Origin: Labilithrix sp.
GTDB taxonomy: Bacteria > Myxococcota > Polyangia > Polyangiales > Polyangiaceae
Direction of reading: 5' to 3'
DNA length: 40,751 nt
NCBI GenBank assembly: GCA_028287035.1
Contig: JAQBQL010000008.1
Location: 1 to 40,751 of the forward strand
Shown here: positions 19,193-28,833 of the stretch, piece by piece
How positions within the stretch are numbered: the stretch's first letter is position 1
How the letters are laid out: each line of letters begins with the position of its first letter
Position numbers and translations under genes: made by a program
Notes under the pieces: generated by a model
What the model was told of the DNA's origin: nothing
Seen by the model: only the letters and a program-made list of their open reading frames with translations
Databases searched by the model: none

Positions 19193-20410
19193 ATGATCCG
19201 CCGGCCCGGTGCCATCCTCGCCCTGCTCACGGGGCTGAACCTCCTCAACTACCTCGACCGCCTCGTCGTCTCGGCGGTCCTCCCGAAGATCCAGGAGGAC
19301 CTCCATCTCGACAACCTGATGGGCGGGCTGCTCGCGACGGTCTTCCTCGTCGGGTACTTCGCGACCGCGCCGATCTTCGGCTCGCTCGGTGACCGGACCT
19401 CGCGCAAATGGCTCATCGCGGGCGGCGTCATCGTGTGGAGCGCCGCCACGTGCGCCTCGGGGCTCGCGCGAAACTTCACGGAGCTCGTGATCGCCCGCGC
19501 GCTCGTGGGGGTCGGTGAGGCGAGCTACGCGACGCTGGCGCCGACCATCATCGACGACATCACGCCGCCGCACCGCAAGGGCCGGGCCCTCGCCTACTTC
19601 TACGGCGCGACGCCGTTCGGCGCGGCGCTCGGCTACCTCGTCGGCGGGTTCGTCGAGCACCGCTGGGGCTGGCGCAGCGCCTTCTTCGTGGCGGGCGGCC
19701 CGGGGCTCCTCCTCGCGCTCACGTGCCTCGCCATCCGGGAGCCTGCCCGCACCGCGCGGGTCGACAAGGCGGACGTCGTCAAGGACCTCGGCACCCTCGT
19801 GAAGGCGCGGCTCTACCGGCGAGGCGTGCTCGGCTACTGCGCGTACACCTTCGCGATCGGGGGCTTCTCGTACTGGGCGCCGAAGTTCCTCTACGCCCGC
19901 TACGGCCTGCGGCTCGACGTGGCCAACCGGAACTTCGGGCTCATCATCGTCGTCGCTGGCGTGATCGCGACGTTCATCGGCGGCGCCGCCGCGGACCGGA
20001 TGCGACGGCGCGTCGAGGCGACGAGCGCGAAGGAGCACGTGGAGAGCGACGCGGTGAAGGGGCTCCTTCGCATCTGCGCCTACGGCAGCTTCGTCGGCGC
20101 GCCCATCACGCTCGCGTGCTTCCTGGCTCCCAGCGCGACGCTCTTCTTCGTGCTCGTGTTCTTCGCGATCCTGGCGCTCTTCACGAGCACCTCTCCCATC
20201 AACGGGATCGTCCTGAGCGCCGTGCCCCCGGCGCTGCGCGCGAGCGCGATGGCGCTGTCCATCTTCGCGATCCACGTGCTCGGGGACCTCTGGTCGCCGC
20301 CGCTCATGGGCTACCTGGCGGATCGCATGGCCATGCAGATCGCCATGATGCTCGTTCCGGTGGCGGTCCTCGTGAGCGCGATCGTCTGGTGGCCGCCCCG
20401 GCGCGCCTAG
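19193..20410 (+). CDS. Major facilitator superfamily transporter, Spinster-like
   Basis: Inner-membrane secondary transporter, 405 aa from ATG 19193, with about 12 hydrophobic segments. The first helix carries NLLNYLDRLVVSAVLP, the NYxDR motif common in Spinster-type and sugar-phosphate MFS members. The A-like loop motif is GSLGDRTSRKWL. Loop 4-5 has PHRKGRALAYFYGATPFGAALGYLVGG, and helices 5-6 the conserved WRSAFFVAGGPGLLLAL. The central cytoplasmic loop contains a charged segment (RRRVEATSAKEHVESDAVKG). Substrate cannot be read from sequence; animal Spinster proteins move sphingolipids or lysolipids, while bacterial ones are poorly defined. The neighbours (small unknown gene upstream, lipoprotein downstream) give no substrate clue. 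Confidence 0.88.
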   Translation: MIRRPGAILALLTGLNLLNYLDRLVVSAVLPKIQEDLHLDNLMGGLLATVFLVGYFATAPIFGSLGDRTSRKWLIAGGVIVWSAATCASGLARNFTELVIARALVGVGEASYATLAPTIIDDITPPHRKGRALAYFYGATPFGAALGYLVGGFVEHRWGWRSAFFVAGGPGLLLALTCLAIREPARTARVDKADVVKDLGTLVKARLYRRGVLGYCAYTFAIGGFSYWAPKFLYARYGLRLDVANRNFGLIIVVAGVIATFIGGAAADRMRRRVEATSAKEHVESDAVKGLLRICAYGSFVGAPITLACFLAPSATLFFVLVFFAILALFTSTSPINGIVLSAVPPALRASAMALSIFAIHVLGDLWSPPLMGYLADRMAMQIAMMLVPVAVLVSAIVWWPPRRA

Positions 20411-20454
20411 GCGGCGCCTATCACTCACCGGCGCGGCTGCTAGCCTCGAGCACG

Positions 20455-21618
20455 ATGAAGCTGCGCGCCTTCCCGGTCCTGTCCCTGGCGACGTTCGCCG
20501 GCGTGGCGCTGGCCATGGCATGCGGTGCGAGCGACGACGCGCTGCCCGGGTCGGCCGAGGGCGGCACGGCCGACGGGCCCGCGACAGACGTCACCGACGC
20601 GGGCCCGGGCGTGGTCCCGCGCGGCGGGCGCACCCTCGGGCTCGCCATGATCATCGGCGACCTCGACTTCGCCGGGAATGTGCAGATCGCCCGCGCCGCC
20701 GGCGCGACCGCGACCAACGTGACGCTCGCGTGGGACGAGATCGAGCGGCTCGGCGACGCCGGCGACAGCGACGCAGCTCCCCCGATCACGCGCTTCAACG
20801 CCGACCTGCACGTCGCGAACCTCGTGCTCTCCGAGAACGACATGCAGGAGGTGCTCGCCCTGCCCGTGATCGACGTCGGCGGATCACGGGCGCCGAGCGA
20901 CCTCGTGGGCCGCCCCCTCGACGACGCGGAGCTCGCGGCTCGCTACGACCTCCTCACCGATCACGCGCTCGCCTCCTCGCAGGACGTCGCCATCCCCGCG
21001 CTCTTCGTCGCGACCGACGTGGACCGGGCGCTCGGCGACGACGACGCGAAGTACGCGGCGTTCGCGACGTTCGTGGGCCGCGCCGCGGCGCATCTCCATG
21101 CGACCGCCCCGAAGATCAAGGTGGGCTTCACCGTCAGCGCTGAGGGCCTGCCCGTGGCCGCGCCACGGCTCGCCGCCGCGTGGGCCGCGTCGGACGTGGT
21201 CGGCGTGTCGGTGCTGCCCGGGCTCCTCGCCCCGGCCTCCCGGGCCGCGAGCCCCTCGTCGGTGGCGGCGCTGTTCGATGCGGTCGTCGCGTCGGCTCCG
21301 GCGGGCAAGCCCCTCTTCTTCCAGGAGGTCGGCGCGCCTTCGTCGAGCGCCTCCGGCAGCGGCGAGGCCCAGCAGGCGGCGCTCGTCACCGCCACCTTCG
21401 AGGCGTGGGACCGCCATGCGGCCCGGATCGCCCTCCTCACGATCCGCGAGGCCGCCGATCCGGATCCCGAGACGCTCGCCAGCCGCGCCGCTCGGTACGG
21501 CCGGAGCGACCCCGGGTTCCTCGGTTTTCTCGGCTCGATGGGCCTCCGAACCGCGGATCACCGCGACAAACAAGGGTTTGCTGCCCTTGCTGGACACGCG
21601 CGGGCACGCGGGTTCTGA
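20455..21618 (+). CDS. Lipoprotein with glycoside-hydrolase-like TIM-barrel appearance
   Basis: 387 aa from ATG 20455. The signal peptide ends in AMAC (Cys23), followed by an Asp/Gly/Ala linker to about residue 55. The rest alternates strands and helices. It has RTLGLAMIIGD at the start of the barrel, VGFTVSAEGLP in the middle, DVVGVSVLPGLL, FFQEVGAPSSS with a Glu at a nucleophile-like position, and a closing GFLGSMGLRTADHRDKQGF like the end of clan-A hydrolases. The place where such enzymes have Asn-Glu as acid/base reads FVATDVDRAL here, so the catalytic Glu may be replaced by Asp or lost. This assignment is fold recognition by eye and uncertain; a non-catalytic sugar-binding lipoprotein is equally possible. 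It starts 44 bp after the MFS stop. Confidence 0.55.
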   Translation: MKLRAFPVLSLATFAGVALAMACGASDDALPGSAEGGTADGPATDVTDAGPGVVPRGGRTLGLAMIIGDLDFAGNVQIARAAGATATNVTLAWDEIERLGDAGDSDAAPPITRFNADLHVANLVLSENDMQEVLALPVIDVGGSRAPSDLVGRPLDDAELAARYDLLTDHALASSQDVAIPALFVATDVDRALGDDDAKYAAFATFVGRAAAHLHATAPKIKVGFTVSAEGLPVAAPRLAAAWAASDVVGVSVLPGLLAPASRAASPSSVAALFDAVVASAPAGKPLFFQEVGAPSSSASGSGEAQQAALVTATFEAWDRHAARIALLTIREAADPDPETLASRAARYGRSDPGFLGFLGSMGLRTADHRDKQGFAALAGHARARGF

Positions 21619-21675
21619 GCCCGCAACGGGGCTAGATCGCAACGAATTTACTTCGTGCTTGGAGCGGAAGGTCGG

Positions 21676-21703
21676 TTGACCTACGAGGCGCTAGTCGGGT
21701 ACT
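21676..21703 (+). promoter_or_regulatory. Weak promoter candidate for bamA
   Basis: TTGACC (21676-21681), 16-bp spacer, GGTACT (21698-21703). It lies in the 186-bp gap between the lipoprotein stop and the preferred bamA start. The -35 has one mismatch; the -10 matches only three consensus positions. The flanking stretch is also locally AT-richer. Confidence 0.3.
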
Positions 21704-21804
21704 GAACAGCCCTCGCTTCGCCCTTGCCGCCGATGCTTCTAACCTCTGACGCTGCCCGAACGAACCCGCGCGGGCGACATCGCTCGGGCGCAGCCCCGTT
21801 CGTG

Positions 21805-24507
21805 ATGCAGATCGCAGCAGGCGCACGCGCTCGGCTCCGCGGGTTTCGCGCGGGCCTCGCGGCGATCGGCATCGCGCTCCTCGCGGTGACCCTCGTGCTC
21901 CCCGGCCGTGCGAGCGCGCAGGGCGCGGACGCAGGCGCCCCGGTTGATGCTGGCGCCGCACGCGGACCTCGTGGCGGCGACGGCGGCGCCCCGGCGACGA
22001 GCGACGCGGGCGCCGGCGCAGCGAGCAACGGCGGCGAGCCCGGCGGGACGGACGCCGACGGCGGCGCAGCCACCACGCCCTCGACGCAGGCCGCCGGCCC
22101 CACCGTCAACATCCCCGCGACCGAGGCCGAGAAGGCCGAGGGGCAGCCGATCCTCCGCCTCGACATCAGCGGCAACCGCCGCGTCGCGAAGGACGACATC
22201 GTCAGCTACCTGCGCGAGAAGCCCGGCAACTTCTTCAAGGTCGACAACCTCGGCGCCGACGTCCGCGCCCTCTGGGACTCGGGATTCTTCGACGACATCG
22301 AGGTCGACATGACGCGCGACGATCGCGGCGTCATCCTTCGCTTCCTCGTCCGCGAGCGTCCGAACATCAAGAGCATCGAGTTCGAGGGCAACAGCGAGAT
22401 CGAGAACGACAAGGCCCTCGAGGCCGTCGAGATCAAGCCGAACACGATCCTCAGCGTCCCGGCCGTCCGCCGCAGCGTCCAGAAGATCAAGGACGCGTAC
22501 GCCGAGAAGGGCTACTTCCTCGCCGACGTCGAGAGCGCGGTCGAGCCGCAGCGCGACAACGAGGTGATCGTCCGGTTCAAGATCACCGAGCACCAGCCGG
22601 TCACCGTCCGCCGCATCACGTTCATCGGCAACTATGGCGTCCCCGAGGAAGATCTCCGGGCGGTCATGCAGACCGGCCAGGGCTCGATCTTCTCGTTCGG
22701 CTCCGGCGGCCCGTACCGGCAGGACGTCTTCGAGCGCGACGTCCTCCTCCTGAACGCCCTGTATTACGACAAGGGCTACATGAACGTGCAGATCGGCACG
22801 CCGCGCGTGATGCTCACGACCGATCGTGAAGGCATCGAGATCGCGGTCGCCATCCACGAGGGCCCGCGCTTCAAGATCCGGCAGCTCAAGGTCTACGAGC
22901 GCGACGCCGACGGCAAGGAGATCGAGCCGCTCGGCGGGCGCCGCGCCCTCCGCCAGCTGGTCCGCGCGAAGAGCGGCGACTTCTTCAACCGCGCCGAGCT
23001 CGTGAAGGACCTCCAGGCGGTCCGCACCCTCTACCGCGACGCCGGCTACGCCAACATGGAGGCCGAGCCCGAGACGGAGCTCGACCCGGTCAAGCACGAA
23101 GTCGACATCATCATCCCGATCCGCCGCGGACCGCTCGTCCACGTGGAGCGCATCGAGATCAAGGGCAACACGAAGACCCGCGACAAGGTCCTCCGTCGCG
23201 AGATGGAGATCGAGGAGGGCAACCTCTTCTCCGAGACCAAGCTCGAGGACTCGAAGCGCCGCATCGTCGCCCTCGGTTACTTCGAGCGCGTCGACGTCTC
23301 GACCGAGCAGGGCTCGACGCCCGAGACCATCAACATCAACTTCGAGGTGACCGAGAGACCGACCGGCACCTTCCAGGTCGGCGCGGGCTTCTCGAGCATC
23401 GAGAACTTCATCGCCACCGCCCAGATCCAGCAGGCCAACCTGTTCGGTCAGGGTCAGTCCCTCGCCCTCCAGGCGCAGGTCTCGGGGCTCCGGCAGCTCA
23501 TCTCGATCCGGTTCTTCGAGCCGTACTTCCTCGACTCGGACTGGTCGTCGTCCGTCGAGCTCTACGACAACCTGCTCGTCTTCCCCGACTTCGCCCGGCA
23601 GACGGTCGGCGGCGCGCTCACGTTCGGCTACGCGCTCGTGCAGCCGTGGCTGCGCATCGGCCTCACCGCCACGGTGCAGCACGACAGCATCGACACCTCG
23701 CAGGTCAACACGTTCTTCGGTTCGACCTCGGGCTTCACGAGCGTCTTCCAGCGCCTGCCGCTCGCGAACCTGTTCTCGAGCGGCCGCACCATCTCGCTCC
23801 GGCCGGCGATCACGTACGACACGCGGAACAACCGCCTCTTCCCGTCGTCCGGTATCTACATGCAGGCGTCGACCGAGTTCGCGTCCGCCGCGCTCGGCTC
23901 GGAGCTCGAGTTCCTCCGCCACGAGCTCCGCGCGAGCTTCTACTACCCGCTCTTCGGCCAGGGCGAGCAGCCGGGCTCGGGCTTCATCCTCAAGATGAAC
24001 AACAAGGTGGGTCTCATCACGAGCCCGTCGGCGCAGGGCGTGCCGATCTTCGCGCGCTACTTCCTCGGCGGCATCCTCGACGTCCGCGGCTACCGCCTGC
24101 GCACCGTCGGCCCGCGCCTGCCGCTGAACCAGGCGCTCGACGTCAACTCGCCGCCGATTCCCAACGGCGCGAACATCGGCGGTAACCTCCAGTACTATTC
24201 GAACCTCGAGCTCGAGTTCCCGATCATCGACAAGGTCGGCATCCGCGGCGTGGCCTTCACCGACGTCGGCAACGCCTGGAACACCGAGGACCAGTTCTGC
24301 AAGACGACGCCGGCGCCGCAGCTGTCGAAGCTCGTCAGCCCCTGCTTCGACGCGAGCAGCCTCGGCCTCCTGCGCTGGTCGTCCGGCTTCGGTATCCGCT
24401 GGTTCTCGCCGCTCGGACCGCTTCGCTTCGAGTGGGGCTTCCCGCTCAACAAGCTGAGCTACGAAGAGAGCTCGGTCTTCGAGTTCACGATCGGTAACTT
24501 CTTCTAG
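21805..24507 (+). CDS. bamA: Outer-membrane protein assembly factor BamA
   Basis: Core of the BAM machine that inserts beta-barrels in the outer membrane. I prefer ATG 21805 (900 aa) because a normal signal peptide follows at once (ALLAVTLVLPGRASA, cleaved before QGADAG); in-frame starts at 21724 and 21733 would bury it. Five POTRA repeats run from about 114 to 515, each with the strand-helix-helix pattern and GN/EGN turns (DISGNRRV, EFEGNSEI, TFIGNYGV, KVYERDAD, EIKGNTKT). The 16-strand barrel fills 520-900, with the lid-loop motif DVRGY near 759-763 and a terminal GNFF. Unusual is a linker of about 75 Asp/Ala/Gly-rich residues between signal peptide and POTRA1. A kinase gene follows after 42 bp. 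Confidence 0.95.
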   Translation: MQIAAGARARLRGFRAGLAAIGIALLAVTLVLPGRASAQGADAGAPVDAGAARGPRGGDGGAPATSDAGAGAASNGGEPGGTDADGGAATTPSTQAAGPTVNIPATEAEKAEGQPILRLDISGNRRVAKDDIVSYLREKPGNFFKVDNLGADVRALWDSGFFDDIEVDMTRDDRGVILRFLVRERPNIKSIEFEGNSEIENDKALEAVEIKPNTILSVPAVRRSVQKIKDAYAEKGYFLADVESAVEPQRDNEVIVRFKITEHQPVTVRRITFIGNYGVPEEDLRAVMQTGQGSIFSFGSGGPYRQDVFERDVLLLNALYYDKGYMNVQIGTPRVMLTTDREGIEIAVAIHEGPRFKIRQLKVYERDADGKEIEPLGGRRALRQLVRAKSGDFFNRAELVKDLQAVRTLYRDAGYANMEAEPETELDPVKHEVDIIIPIRRGPLVHVERIEIKGNTKTRDKVLRREMEIEEGNLFSETKLEDSKRRIVALGYFERVDVSTEQGSTPETININFEVTERPTGTFQVGAGFSSIENFIATAQIQQANLFGQGQSLALQAQVSGLRQLISIRFFEPYFLDSDWSSSVELYDNLLVFPDFARQTVGGALTFGYALVQPWLRIGLTATVQHDSIDTSQVNTFFGSTSGFTSVFQRLPLANLFSSGRTISLRPAITYDTRNNRLFPSSGIYMQASTEFASAALGSELEFLRHELRASFYYPLFGQGEQPGSGFILKMNNKVGLITSPSAQGVPIFARYFLGGILDVRGYRLRTVGPRLPLNQALDVNSPPIPNGANIGGNLQYYSNLELEFPIIDKVGIRGVAFTDVGNAWNTEDQFCKTTPAPQLSKLVSPCFDASSLGLLRWSSGFGIRWFSPLGPLRFEWGFPLNKLSYEESSVFEFTIGNFF

Positions 24508-24549
24508 GCCGGCAGAAAATCGTTCGGCCGCGCCGAGCGTCTCCATGGC

Positions 24550-25947
24550 GTGGACCTAGGACGATACCGCCTGTCGACCGAGCTCGCCCGTGGGGGCATG
24601 GGCATCATCCACCTGGCCTCGCTGCGTGGCCCCGGAGGCTTCTCGAAGCTCTGCGTGGTCAAGGAGCTGAAGCCCGAGCTGGCCGAGGACCCCGCCTACG
24701 CGGCGATGTTCCTCGAGGAGGCGCGGCTCGCGGCGCGGCTCCGCCACCGGCACATCGTGCAGACCAACGAGGTCGGCTGCCACGACGGCCGCTACTTCAT
24801 GGCGCTCGAGCTGCTCGAGGGCGGCTCGCTCCACGACGTGCGGAAGAAGCTCGGACCGGGCGCCTTGCCGCGGAACCTTGCGCTGCGAGTGGTCGCGGCG
24901 GTGTGCGACGCGCTCCACCACGCCCACGAGCTCGAGGCCGATGACGGGACGCCGCTCGGAATCGTCCATCGGGACGTGAGCCCGCAGAACGTGTTCCTCA
25001 CGTTCGACGGGGACGTGAAGCTCATCGACTTCGGCGTCGCGAAGAGCGGCGACCGCGCCGAGCAGGCCCGGACGCGCGTGGGCGTGGTCAAGGGATCGGT
25101 CCCGTACATGTCGCCCGACCATGTCGACGGCAGCGCGATCGACCGCCGGGCCGACGTGTTCGCGGCCGGCATCCTGCTCCGCGAGCTGCTCACCGGCGAG
25201 CGCCTGTGGGGCGATGCCGACGACCTCACGATGCTGCGCCGGCTCATCGCGCGGGACGTCCCGCCGCTGCCGCCGCAGCGCCTCGCGGCGCTCGGACCGC
25301 GGCTCGCGACCATCCTGCGCCGGGCGATGGCGCCGAGGCGCGAGGACCGCTACGCGACCGCCGCCCTCCTCCGCGATGCGCTCCTGGCGCACGCCGCCGA
25401 GGCGGATCCGCGTGGCTCGCTGGCCGAGCTCGGCCCGTGGCTGACGCGCTCGCTCGCCACCGAGCGCGCCGCCTTCCGTGAGCTCGTGAAGCGGCAAGAG
25501 CGCGGCCTCGCGAACGTCTGGCTGCCGTCGTCCGACCTCCGGACGCGCGTGAGCGGCGTGCCCGCGTCACCTCCGGTGCCCGCGCCGGAAGCGCCGCGTG
25601 CCACCGGGGAGCGGCGCGGTCGCGCGGTGCTCGCGTCGGTGATGTTCGCCGGCGGCCTCCTGCTCGCAGGCCTCGGGCTCGCGCATCCGCACGCCGCCGC
25701 GACGCTCCTCGGTGAGACCCGTGCGCCCCGCGTCGTCGAGGACGTCGCTCCGAGCACGCTCGTCACCGCCGCGGCCGCGAGCGAAGCCGCCGTGACCGCT
25801 GCCGTGGACGAGGACGACGCCCGGGCACGCGCGCTGACCGCCTCGGCGGAGGCGCTCGCCGAAGCCTCGCCGGCAGCGGGCGCGAGCGTGCCGGCGTCGA
25901 TCGCCAACGCCGCGCTGCCTGCGAATCCCTACGCCGCGACGGAGTGA
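24550..25947 (+). CDS. Membrane-anchored Ser/Thr protein kinase
   Basis: Hanks-type kinase, 465 aa from GTG 24550; the nearby ATG at 24545 is out of frame. The Gly loop ELARGGMGIIHLAS is at 11-24, the ATP-binding Lys is Lys38 (VVKELKP), and the alpha-C Glu lies in FLEEARLAARL. The catalytic loop IVHRDVSPQN is at 138-147, with DFG at 160-162, and GSVPYMSPDH replaces the usual APE region. All catalytic residues are present, so activity is expected. After a Pro-rich segment a single transmembrane helix at about 357-378 anchors it, leaving an Ala-rich extracytoplasmic tail of about 85 residues without a known sensor domain. HRDVSPQN kinases are numerous in myxobacteria. Close position behind bamA suggests co-transcription, but substrate and signal are unknown. 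Confidence 0.92.
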   Translation: MDLGRYRLSTELARGGMGIIHLASLRGPGGFSKLCVVKELKPELAEDPAYAAMFLEEARLAARLRHRHIVQTNEVGCHDGRYFMALELLEGGSLHDVRKKLGPGALPRNLALRVVAAVCDALHHAHELEADDGTPLGIVHRDVSPQNVFLTFDGDVKLIDFGVAKSGDRAEQARTRVGVVKGSVPYMSPDHVDGSAIDRRADVFAAGILLRELLTGERLWGDADDLTMLRRLIARDVPPLPPQRLAALGPRLATILRRAMAPRREDRYATAALLRDALLAHAAEADPRGSLAELGPWLTRSLATERAAFRELVKRQERGLANVWLPSSDLRTRVSGVPASPPVPAPEAPRATGERRGRAVLASVMFAGGLLLAGLGLAHPHAAATLLGETRAPRVVEDVAPSTLVTAAAASEAAVTAAVDEDDARARALTASAEALAEASPAAGASVPASIANAALPANPYAATE

Positions 25948-25981
25948 TCCCGTCGCGCACGTTTTGCTCGGGATTTCCCGG

Positions 25982-25998
25982 CGAAAGCGCGGCTTTCG
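25982..25998. promoter_or_regulatory. Perfect 7-bp hairpin between kinase and gyrA
   Basis: CGAAAGC-GCG-GCTTTCG, 35 bp after the kinase stop and 53 bp before the gyrA ATG, directly preceded by an imperfect CGGGATTTCCCG dyad. No T-run follows. It could attenuate read-through or mark the gyrA control region; no clear -35/-10 pair is visible in this 103-bp gap. Confidence 0.35.
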
Positions 25999-26050
25999 AG
26001 GGGCGTTTCCAGTGGCCGCGCGCGCGCGTTGCGACTAGGTTTCGGCACCG

Positions 26051-28831
26051 ATGTCGAACGTGAATCCGCCCGACTCTCCGGCCCCGGGAGACGCGCTCTC
26101 CGGGGCCCCGCCCGCGGCTCCTCCTGGCATTCCTCCCGGGCTTCCGCCGGCGGGTGCTCCGATGGGCAACGGAGCCGGTCAGCGCATCCCGATCTCCATC
26201 CAGGACGAGATGCGCACGAGCTACCTCGATTACGCGATGAGCGTCATCGTGGGCCGTGCCATCCCCGACGCGCGCGACGGCCTGAAGCCGGTGCACCGGC
26301 GCATCCTCTTCTCCGCCTTCGAGAAGGGGCTCGTCCCGACCGCGGCGTACCGCAAGAGCGCCACCATCGTCGGCGACGTGCTCGGCAACTACCACCCGCA
26401 CGGTGACTCCAGCGTCTACGACGCGATGGTCCGTCTCGCGCAGGACTTCTCGATGCGCTACCCGCTCATCGACGGCCAGGGCAACTACGGCTCGGTCGAC
26501 GGTGACCCGGCGGCGGCCTACCGCTACACGGAGGCGCGGCTCTCGAAGATCGCCGTCGAGCTCCTCAGCGACATCGACAAGGACTGCGTCGACTTCGTCC
26601 CGAACTTCGACGACTCGAAGGTCGAGCCTTCGGTGCTGCCGGCGCGCATCCCGAACCTGCTCATCAACGGGTCGGGCGGCATCGCGGTCGGCATGGCGAC
26701 CAACGTCCCGCCGCACAACCTCACCGAGGTCCTCGACGCGACGATCCACCTGATCCGCAACCGCGAGGCGCCGATCGACGATCTGATGCGCTTCGTCAGC
26801 GGGCCCGACTTCCCGACGGGCGGCCTCATCTACGGGCGCGGCGGCATCGAGGCGGCGCAGCGAACGGGCCGCGGCAACATCGTCATGCGCGCGCGCATGG
26901 AGGTCGAGAAGAGCCCCGGTCGGGGCGAGAAGGAACAGATCGTCGTCACCGAGATCCCCTACCAGCAGAACAAGGCCCGCATCCACGCCCGCATCGGCGA
27001 GCTGATGCGCGAGAAGAAGATCGAGGGCATCGCCGAGGTCCGTGACGAGTCCGATCGCGACGGCATGCGCCTCGTCATCGAGCTGAAGAAGGACGTCGTC
27101 CCGCAGGTCGTCATCAACCAGCTCTACCGGCTCACCGATCTGCAGACCGGCTTCGGCGTCATCAACCTCGCCATCGTGCACGGCCGTCCCAAGGTCCTCG
27201 ACCTGAAGGAGACGTTGCAGGTCTTCGTCGAGCACCGGCGTGACGTCGTCACCCGGCGTACCCGCTACGAGCTCCGTCAGGCCGAGGCGCAGCGCGAGAT
27301 CGTCGAAGGTCTCGGCATGGCCACCACCGAGGTCGACCTCGTCGTGCGCACGATCCGCCAATCGCGGGACAGCGAGACCGCGCGCGCCGCCCTCATGGCG
27401 CTGCCGCTGCGTGGGCTCGAGGCGTTCGTCATGCGGGCCGGCCGACCCGAGAGCGAGATCGCCGAGGCGAAGGCGCGCGGCGACTACTTCCTCTCGGAGC
27501 GTCAGGCGAAGGCGATCCTCGACATGCGCCTGTCGAAGCTCACGGGCCTCGAGCAGGAGAAGCTCGCTGCCGAGTACGGCGAGCTCTGCGGAGAGATCGC
27601 GCGGCTCCGCAACATCCTCGCCAACGAGCACGTGCTCTTCGACCTCATCGTGATGGAGCTCGAGGAGATCAAGGCGAAGTACGGCGACAAGCGGAAGACC
27701 GAGATCGTCTCGAACGACGCGGAGATCGCCGACGAGGACCTGATCCAGGAAGAGGACATGGTCGTCACCATCTCCCACGCCGGGTACGTCAAGCGGACGC
27801 CCCCGTCGGCCTACCGCGCGCAGAAGCGCGGCGGCAAGGGCAAGATCGGGATGGAGGCGCGCGAAGAGGACTTCATCACGCAGCTCTTCGTGTCGTCGAC
27901 GCACAGCTACGTCTTCTTCTTCTCGGACCGCGGCAAGGTCTACGTGAAGAAGGTCTACGAGATCCCGATCGCGCCGCGCACCGCCAAGGGCCGCGCCATC
28001 GTGAACTTCGTGGGCATGGAAGCCGGCGAGAAGGTCGCCGCCATCGTCGAGGTCCCGAAGATCGAGGAAGGCAAGTACGTCGTCACCATCACGAAGCGCG
28101 GTCAGATCAAGAAGACCGAGGTGACCGAGTACGAGAACTTCCGCCAGAAGGGCATCATCGGCGTGAAGATCGAGGGCGACGACCAGCTCCTCATGGCGGC
28201 GCTCACCGACGGCTCGCGCGAGTTCCTGATCGCCACCAAGCTCGGTCAGTCGATCCGCTTCCCCGAGGACCAGGTCCGCAGCATGGGCCGCGGCACGGTC
28301 GGCGTGAAGGCGATCGACGTGGCCGACGAGGACCAGGTCGTCGGCATGGCCGTCACCGATCCCGAGCGTCCGTTCGTGCTCGCGGTCTGCGAGAAGGGCT
28401 ACGGCAAGCGGACGAACATCGAGGAGTTCCGCCAGCAGAACCGCGGCGGCAAGGGCATCATCCTCATCGACGCGAGCGACCGGAACGGCCCCGTCGTCGA
28501 CGTGAAGCTCGTGAAGGACGGTGACGAGATCATGCTCATCACCGACAAGGGGCAGACGCTCCGCACGACCGTCGCCGAGATCCGCGAGACCGGGCGAAAC
28601 GCGCAAGGCGTTCGCATCATGAGCGTCGACGACGAGGAGCGCGTGGTGGCGGTCGAGCGCATCGCGGAGACCACGACCGAGGTGGCGGCGCTCGCCGAGC
28701 TACCGGCGGCCGTCGAGGGCGCCGAGGGCGTCGAGGGTGCGGAGGGCGTCGACGGCCTCGAGCCGGACGCGACGGACGCGGGCGACGGCGCTCCCGAGGG
28801 CGGCGGCGGCGAGGGCGGGGAGCTGAACTGA
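26051..28831 (+). CDS. gyrA: DNA gyrase subunit A
   Basis: DNA-cleaving subunit of gyrase, which introduces negative supercoils. 926 aa from ATG 26051. A Pro/Gly/Ala-rich N-terminal extension of about 45 residues precedes the usual start [22 protein letters not shown]. The breakage domain has [18 protein letters not shown], with Ser and Asp at the classical quinolone positions (wild-type-like), and AAAYRYTE with catalytic Tyr159. The C-terminal propeller carries the GyrA box as QKRGGKG (591-597), the motif needed for DNA wrapping, and a second similar NRGGKG later. The last 50 residues are acidic and Gly-rich. The GyrA box separates it from the A subunit at 16330-18768. gyrB is absent from the window. 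nth begins 2 bp after the stop. Confidence 0.95.
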   Translation: MSNVNPPDSPAPGDALSGAPPAAPPGIPPGLPPAGAPMGNGAGQRIPISIQDEMRTSYLDYAMSVIVGRAIPDARDGLKPVHRRILFSAFEKGLVPTAAYRKSATIVGDVLGNYHPHGDSSVYDAMVRLAQDFSMRYPLIDGQGNYGSVDGDPAAAYRYTEARLSKIAVELLSDIDKDCVDFVPNFDDSKVEPSVLPARIPNLLINGSGGIAVGMATNVPPHNLTEVLDATIHLIRNREAPIDDLMRFVSGPDFPTGGLIYGRGGIEAAQRTGRGNIVMRARMEVEKSPGRGEKEQIVVTEIPYQQNKARIHARIGELMREKKIEGIAEVRDESDRDGMRLVIELKKDVVPQVVINQLYRLTDLQTGFGVINLAIVHGRPKVLDLKETLQVFVEHRRDVVTRRTRYELRQAEAQREIVEGLGMATTEVDLVVRTIRQSRDSETARAALMALPLRGLEAFVMRAGRPESEIAEAKARGDYFLSERQAKAILDMRLSKLTGLEQEKLAAEYGELCGEIARLRNILANEHVLFDLIVMELEEIKAKYGDKRKTEIVSNDAEIADEDLIQEEDMVVTISHAGYVKRTPPSAYRAQKRGGKGKIGMEAREEDFITQLFVSSTHSYVFFFSDRGKVYVKKVYEIPIAPRTAKGRAIVNFVGMEAGEKVAAIVEVPKIEEGKYVVTITKRGQIKKTEVTEYENFRQKGIIGVKIEGDDQLLMAALTDGSREFLIATKLGQSIRFPEDQVRSMGRGTVGVKAIDVADEDQVVGMAVTDPERPFVLAVCEKGYGKRTNIEEFRQQNRGGKGIILIDASDRNGPVVDVKLVKDGDEIMLITDKGQTLRTTVAEIRETGRNAQGVRIMSVDDEERVVAVERIAETTTEVAALAELPAAVEGAEGVEGAEGVDGLEPDATDAGDGAPEGGGGEGGELN

Positions 28832-28833
28832 GC

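Noticed and set aside
21608..21624. GCGGG/CCCGC hairpin at the end of the TIM-barrel lipoprotein gene
   Set aside because: Only a 5-bp stem spanning the stop codon, no T-run; too weak to call a terminator.
21739..24546. Very long open frame antisense to bamA
   Set aside because: The G/C-rich codon pattern of bamA keeps the opposite strand free of stops. Its product is a monotonous Val/Leu/Asp/Glu/Arg mix without domains.
24545..24558. ATG start for the kinase
   Set aside because: That ATG runs into TAG after four codons in another frame; GTG 24550 is in the kinase frame.
25763..28606. Very long open frame antisense to gyrA
   Set aside because: Same codon-mirror effect; no start context and no recognisable fold, while gyrA on the other strand is certain.
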